Below are positions 22,131 through 24,129 of a DNA stretch of 24,129 nucleotides, one piece after another. The number at the start of each line of letters is the position of its first letter. The first letter of the stretch is position 1. The notes beneath the pieces are model-generated. The model saw only the letters and a list, made by a program, of their open reading frames with translations, did no database searches and was not told the origin of the DNA. The stretch covers positions 1 to 24,129 of IMG/VR virus record IMGVR_UViG_3300037891_000536. One strand, 5' to 3'. Source of the stretch: a virus. A program made the translations under genes and the position numbers.

Positions 22131-22556
22131 TTAGAAGGGGATGTCTTCCGCAAATGCGTCAACCTCGGCAGGCGCTTGTGTAGGTGCCTGTGTAGGTGCT
22201 TGCCCTGTCGGAAGGTCTGCATTCTTCTTGTAGTCTTTGAAGGCTCCAGATTCTTTCGTCCAAATATCTTGCAGCTTAATCACGCCTAGTCCGCTGTTTG
22301 TGGTGTCTCGGTAGCCTTTCCAATTCAATCTCACGGACTGACCATCTCCAGCATCTACCATGGTTTGCAGATAATTCACCAAAGTCTGGTCAACCATTAA
22401 AAAACCATCGTGCGTCGGGGTAGGGGCGTCTGCAAGAAAGGCAGTGTTGCCACCCTTCGCCGCTTGTGCATCCATTCGTGCGCGTTCAGCCTCAATCTTT
22501 TCCTTGGGCAGTTGATAGATTCGTGCGTTTCCAGCATGTACTTCAAAATTACTCAT
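22131..22556 (-). CDS. single-stranded DNA-binding protein-like, acidic C-terminal tip
   Basis: A 141-residue protein. The C-terminus DAFAEDIPF (133-141) is the acidic-aromatic tip with which SSB proteins recruit partners, preceded by a flexible Pro/Gln/Ala linker containing tandem APTQ repeats. The N-terminal region (GFLMVDQTLVNYLQTMVDAG, SVRLNWKGYRDT) may be the OB fold, though it is not classical bacterial SSB sequence. It lies between the exonuclease and small genes, overlapping the exonuclease stop by eight bases. The role would be to coat single strands in replication and Red-type recombination. The tip and context are clear; the fold is inferred. Confidence 0.68.
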   Translation of the reverse strand: MSNFEVHAGNARIYQLPKEKIEAERARMDAQAAKGGNTAFLADAPTPTHDGFLMVDQTLVNYLQTMVDAGDGQSVRLNWKGYRDTTNSGLGVIKLQDIWTKESGAFKDYKKNADLPTGQAPTQAPTQAPAEVDAFAEDIPF

Positions 22557-23553
22557 GTGTTTCCTCTAAGATTATTTTTGCTCTCTTGGTATCGGCACGA
22601 CGGAAGTCGTCGGATCGTTTACCTTGTTTAGCGAGAAGATCCTCGCCCTGTACAGCATCGAAAGCCTTGGAATAATCAATCGTTCCTTTGCTCTTAATGA
22701 TCTGTATTTTTACCGTCCCGTTGGTGACGCTTGATTCGTAACGGTCTCCCATAGACTTTCTAAGGGTCTCGATTTCTTCTTTGATTTCAGTGGCGCGGTT
22801 TAACTGTGGCTCAATAGCCGCATCGATCTCACGCTGCTCAAACACAAGCTCTTGTATACGGTCTATATCGCTGTCTTGAACGTCTTTATATTTACGGGAG
22901 TCTTTGTCGTCTAAATACTTTTCTGCTTTCGCAGGGTCTTTAGCTTCATCGTGCGCATGGTTAAACCAAGTATGATAAAGATCGAGTCGAGTGACTTTGT
23001 CTGACCTAGGTGTCGGCATGAGTCGACCAGGCAACATCTCTGCTAACCAGTTCGGATCGCGTTCTAACTCGTCGATGTGAAACACATCAGGCGAGATGTA
23101 GCAGACGAAGTAGAGGTGATCTAGATCACAGACTTCCATGTGATGCCTGCATTGCACTAGATATGAAGGCTTGTCATAAACAGAGTAGGGCTGCTTGGTG
23201 TACTTCGTGAAGGGACACTTTACTTCTGCGCCACTCGAGAGCCCATATCGCTTGTCGATCGAGGACATAAGCCAGTCATGCGCTCTATGAAGCTGATAAG
23301 GCTGATCCCAGCCGCCATCCTCCAAACCTTTCAGTTGCTCAAGCCATTCAAGGGCTATCGGTTCTGTTTTAGATCCGTGTGCGACCGCAGGTATATGGCT
23401 CAAATCTTCGTGTATCCCAAGTATCGAGCGGACCTTTTTCCTCAACCACTGCTGTTGCGACTCATATGAATTCACACCTTCAATGCTGCCAGCGTCTGTG
23501 CTTGTGATTTTATTCGGACGCAGTTCAAGCCATTCTTTATCACCTTGTTGCAT
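22549..23553 (-). CDS. YqaJ / lambda-exonuclease-type recombination nuclease
   Basis: A 334-residue protein. I choose ATG at 23553 because GGGAGG lies six bases before it; a TTG at 23559 gives two more residues. The N-terminus QGDKEWLELRPNKITSTDAG is the typical YqaJ opening. Other family motifs are HGSKTEPIALEWLE (59-72), Asp100 in MSSIDKR, Glu110-x-Lys112 in AEVKCP (the PD-(D/E)xK active site) and VQCRHHMEV (133-141). Residues about 215-260 form a coiled coil. The enzyme would resect double strands 5' to 3' to make the 3' tails used by the annealing protein encoded just upstream, which it overlaps by 14 bases. Confidence 0.88.
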   Translation of the reverse strand: MQQGDKEWLELRPNKITSTDAGSIEGVNSYESQQQWLRKKVRSILGIHEDLSHIPAVAHGSKTEPIALEWLEQLKGLEDGGWDQPYQLHRAHDWLMSSIDKRYGLSSGAEVKCPFTKYTKQPYSVYDKPSYLVQCRHHMEVCDLDHLYFVCYISPDVFHIDELERDPNWLAEMLPGRLMPTPRSDKVTRLDLYHTWFNHAHDEAKDPAKAEKYLDDKDSRKYKDVQDSDIDRIQELVFEQREIDAAIEPQLNRATEIKEEIETLRKSMGDRYESSVTNGTVKIQIIKSKGTIDYSKAFDAVQGEDLLAKQGKRSDDFRRADTKRAKIILEETHE

Positions 23554-24127
23554 TGGCAACCTCCCAGCCTTGTTTCTTGCACAAAGCTGCCCAGCGGCTG
23601 GAGGTGTCGTCGTCTAACTCCGTACCGTTTACAGCAGCTTTATATTTGGTTGCAGCCGCGTGAGCTTTTTCTCTGGTGGTTTGCCTTTGTACGTCAGCCC
23701 ACATAGCAGTTCTCGGATCTTGCTTCGCCCCGTCTTTCTTCTTGGCTACCGGCTTAGCTTTCGTAGACGCCTCTAAAGGCGCATCTTCGCCGTACAGCGT
23801 GCAACCTAACCCGAATTCCGCTAATGCTCTTGTACGCAGCCGCAGCTTCGTGTTGTGAACGTCAGCCGCATTCGGGTTGGTGATTAGCTCAAAAGAATTA
23901 GCTTTGTAAATTGGAAGGCTGGTTTTGATGGTTTCGTTTGCGATCGTCATCGTGATCGAAACGTATGCTGTGCCGTCTGGCAGCAGAAAATAATCGAGCC
24001 CCTCGTAAGATTTTTCAAACTCAAAAAAATAATCGGGGAATCTGGAGATAACTTCTTGGTGTGCGTCCATCCAATTTAGGTATTTGTAACCCTCATCGTT
24101 TGTGCGCAGGAGTGGATCGATATCCAC
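23540..24127 (-). CDS. DUF1071/Sak-type single-strand annealing protein (5' end may lie outside window)
   Basis: A 195-residue frame starting from GTG at the window edge; it may begin further upstream. Residues about 16-116 match the DUF1071 family of phage recombinases: YLNWMDAHQEVISRFPD, the beta strands DGTAYVSITMTIANETI, and RALAEFGLGCTLYGED, which corresponds to the conserved K-x-LA-x-FGLG-x-x-LY-x-GED signature. A Lys/Ala-rich linker and a C-terminal helical part with NGTELDDDTSSRWAALCKKQ follow. Such proteins anneal complementary strands and work with an exonuclease, as Red beta does with lambda exonuclease. It is the first visible gene of the leftward operon. Confidence 0.8.
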   Translation of the reverse strand: MDIDPLLRTNDEGYKYLNWMDAHQEVISRFPDYFFEFEKSYEGLDYFLLPDGTAYVSITMTIANETIKTSLPIYKANSFELITNPNAADVHNTKLRLRTRALAEFGLGCTLYGEDAPLEASTKAKPVAKKKDGAKQDPRTAMWADVQRQTTREKAHAAATKYKAAVNGTELDDDTSSRWAALCKKQGWEVANATR

Positions 24128-24129
24128 AT

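Noticed and set aside
1-24129. CRISPR array, insertion sequence or rRNA
   Set aside because: No regularly spaced repeats, transposase gene or rRNA-like sequence was seen.

Overview
The window is a fragment of a tailed double-stranded DNA bacteriophage, very probably temperate, infecting a bacterium (my guess from remembered family resemblances is a marine proteobacterium; the sequence does not prove the host). Nearly all of it is coding, neighbouring genes overlap by a few bases (GTGA, ATGA, TAATG junctions), and every recognisable gene is viral. No host gene is seen, so this looks like a free or circularly permuted phage genome rather than a prophage edge.

Region 1 (about 1-5209, + strand) is the end of a tail and lysis module: the C-terminus of a self-cleaving S74-type tail protein, a three-helix-type holin, a large beta-rich tail protein, a lambda J-like tail-tip/fibre protein with FN3 and DUF1983-like parts, a tail assembly chaperone-like protein and a small C-terminally anchored membrane protein. 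A 194-base gap with several consecutive stem-loops follows.

Region 2 (5404-18961, + strand) has the order of the T7 internal core genes 13-14-15-16: a GNAT-like protein, two to three small Ala/Gly-rich virion proteins, a 500-residue coiled-coil protein and a giant 3203-residue polyvalent protein. The giant protein has hydrophobic N-terminal segments, three copies of a WY/LG-NK repeat, an HExxH metallopeptidase-like module, an unnamed conserved module and an LPD38-like C-terminus. Three of its low-complexity linkers are overlapped, all in the same +1 frame, by intact short ORFs (66, 73 and 59 codons) that look more protein-like than the main frame. This is the most unusual feature of the window. 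An EF-hand membrane protein ends the operon.

Region 3 (about 18962-19712) is a small cassette after a long hairpin terminator: two near-identical 22-base direct repeats, a DUF1289-like Cys4 protein, a small overlapping ORF, then a tRNA-Cys on the - strand and two hairpins. It is the convergence point of the two transcription directions.

Region 4 (19713-24129, - strand) is the early/recombination operon read leftwards: a DUF1071-type single-strand annealing protein, a YqaJ/lambda-exonuclease-type nuclease, an SSB-like protein with acidic tail, three small unknown proteins, a tyrosine integrase, then a gap with nested inverted repeats and a last unknown gene. The annealing protein, exonuclease and SSB would form a Red-like recombination set; the integrase gives the capacity for lysogeny.
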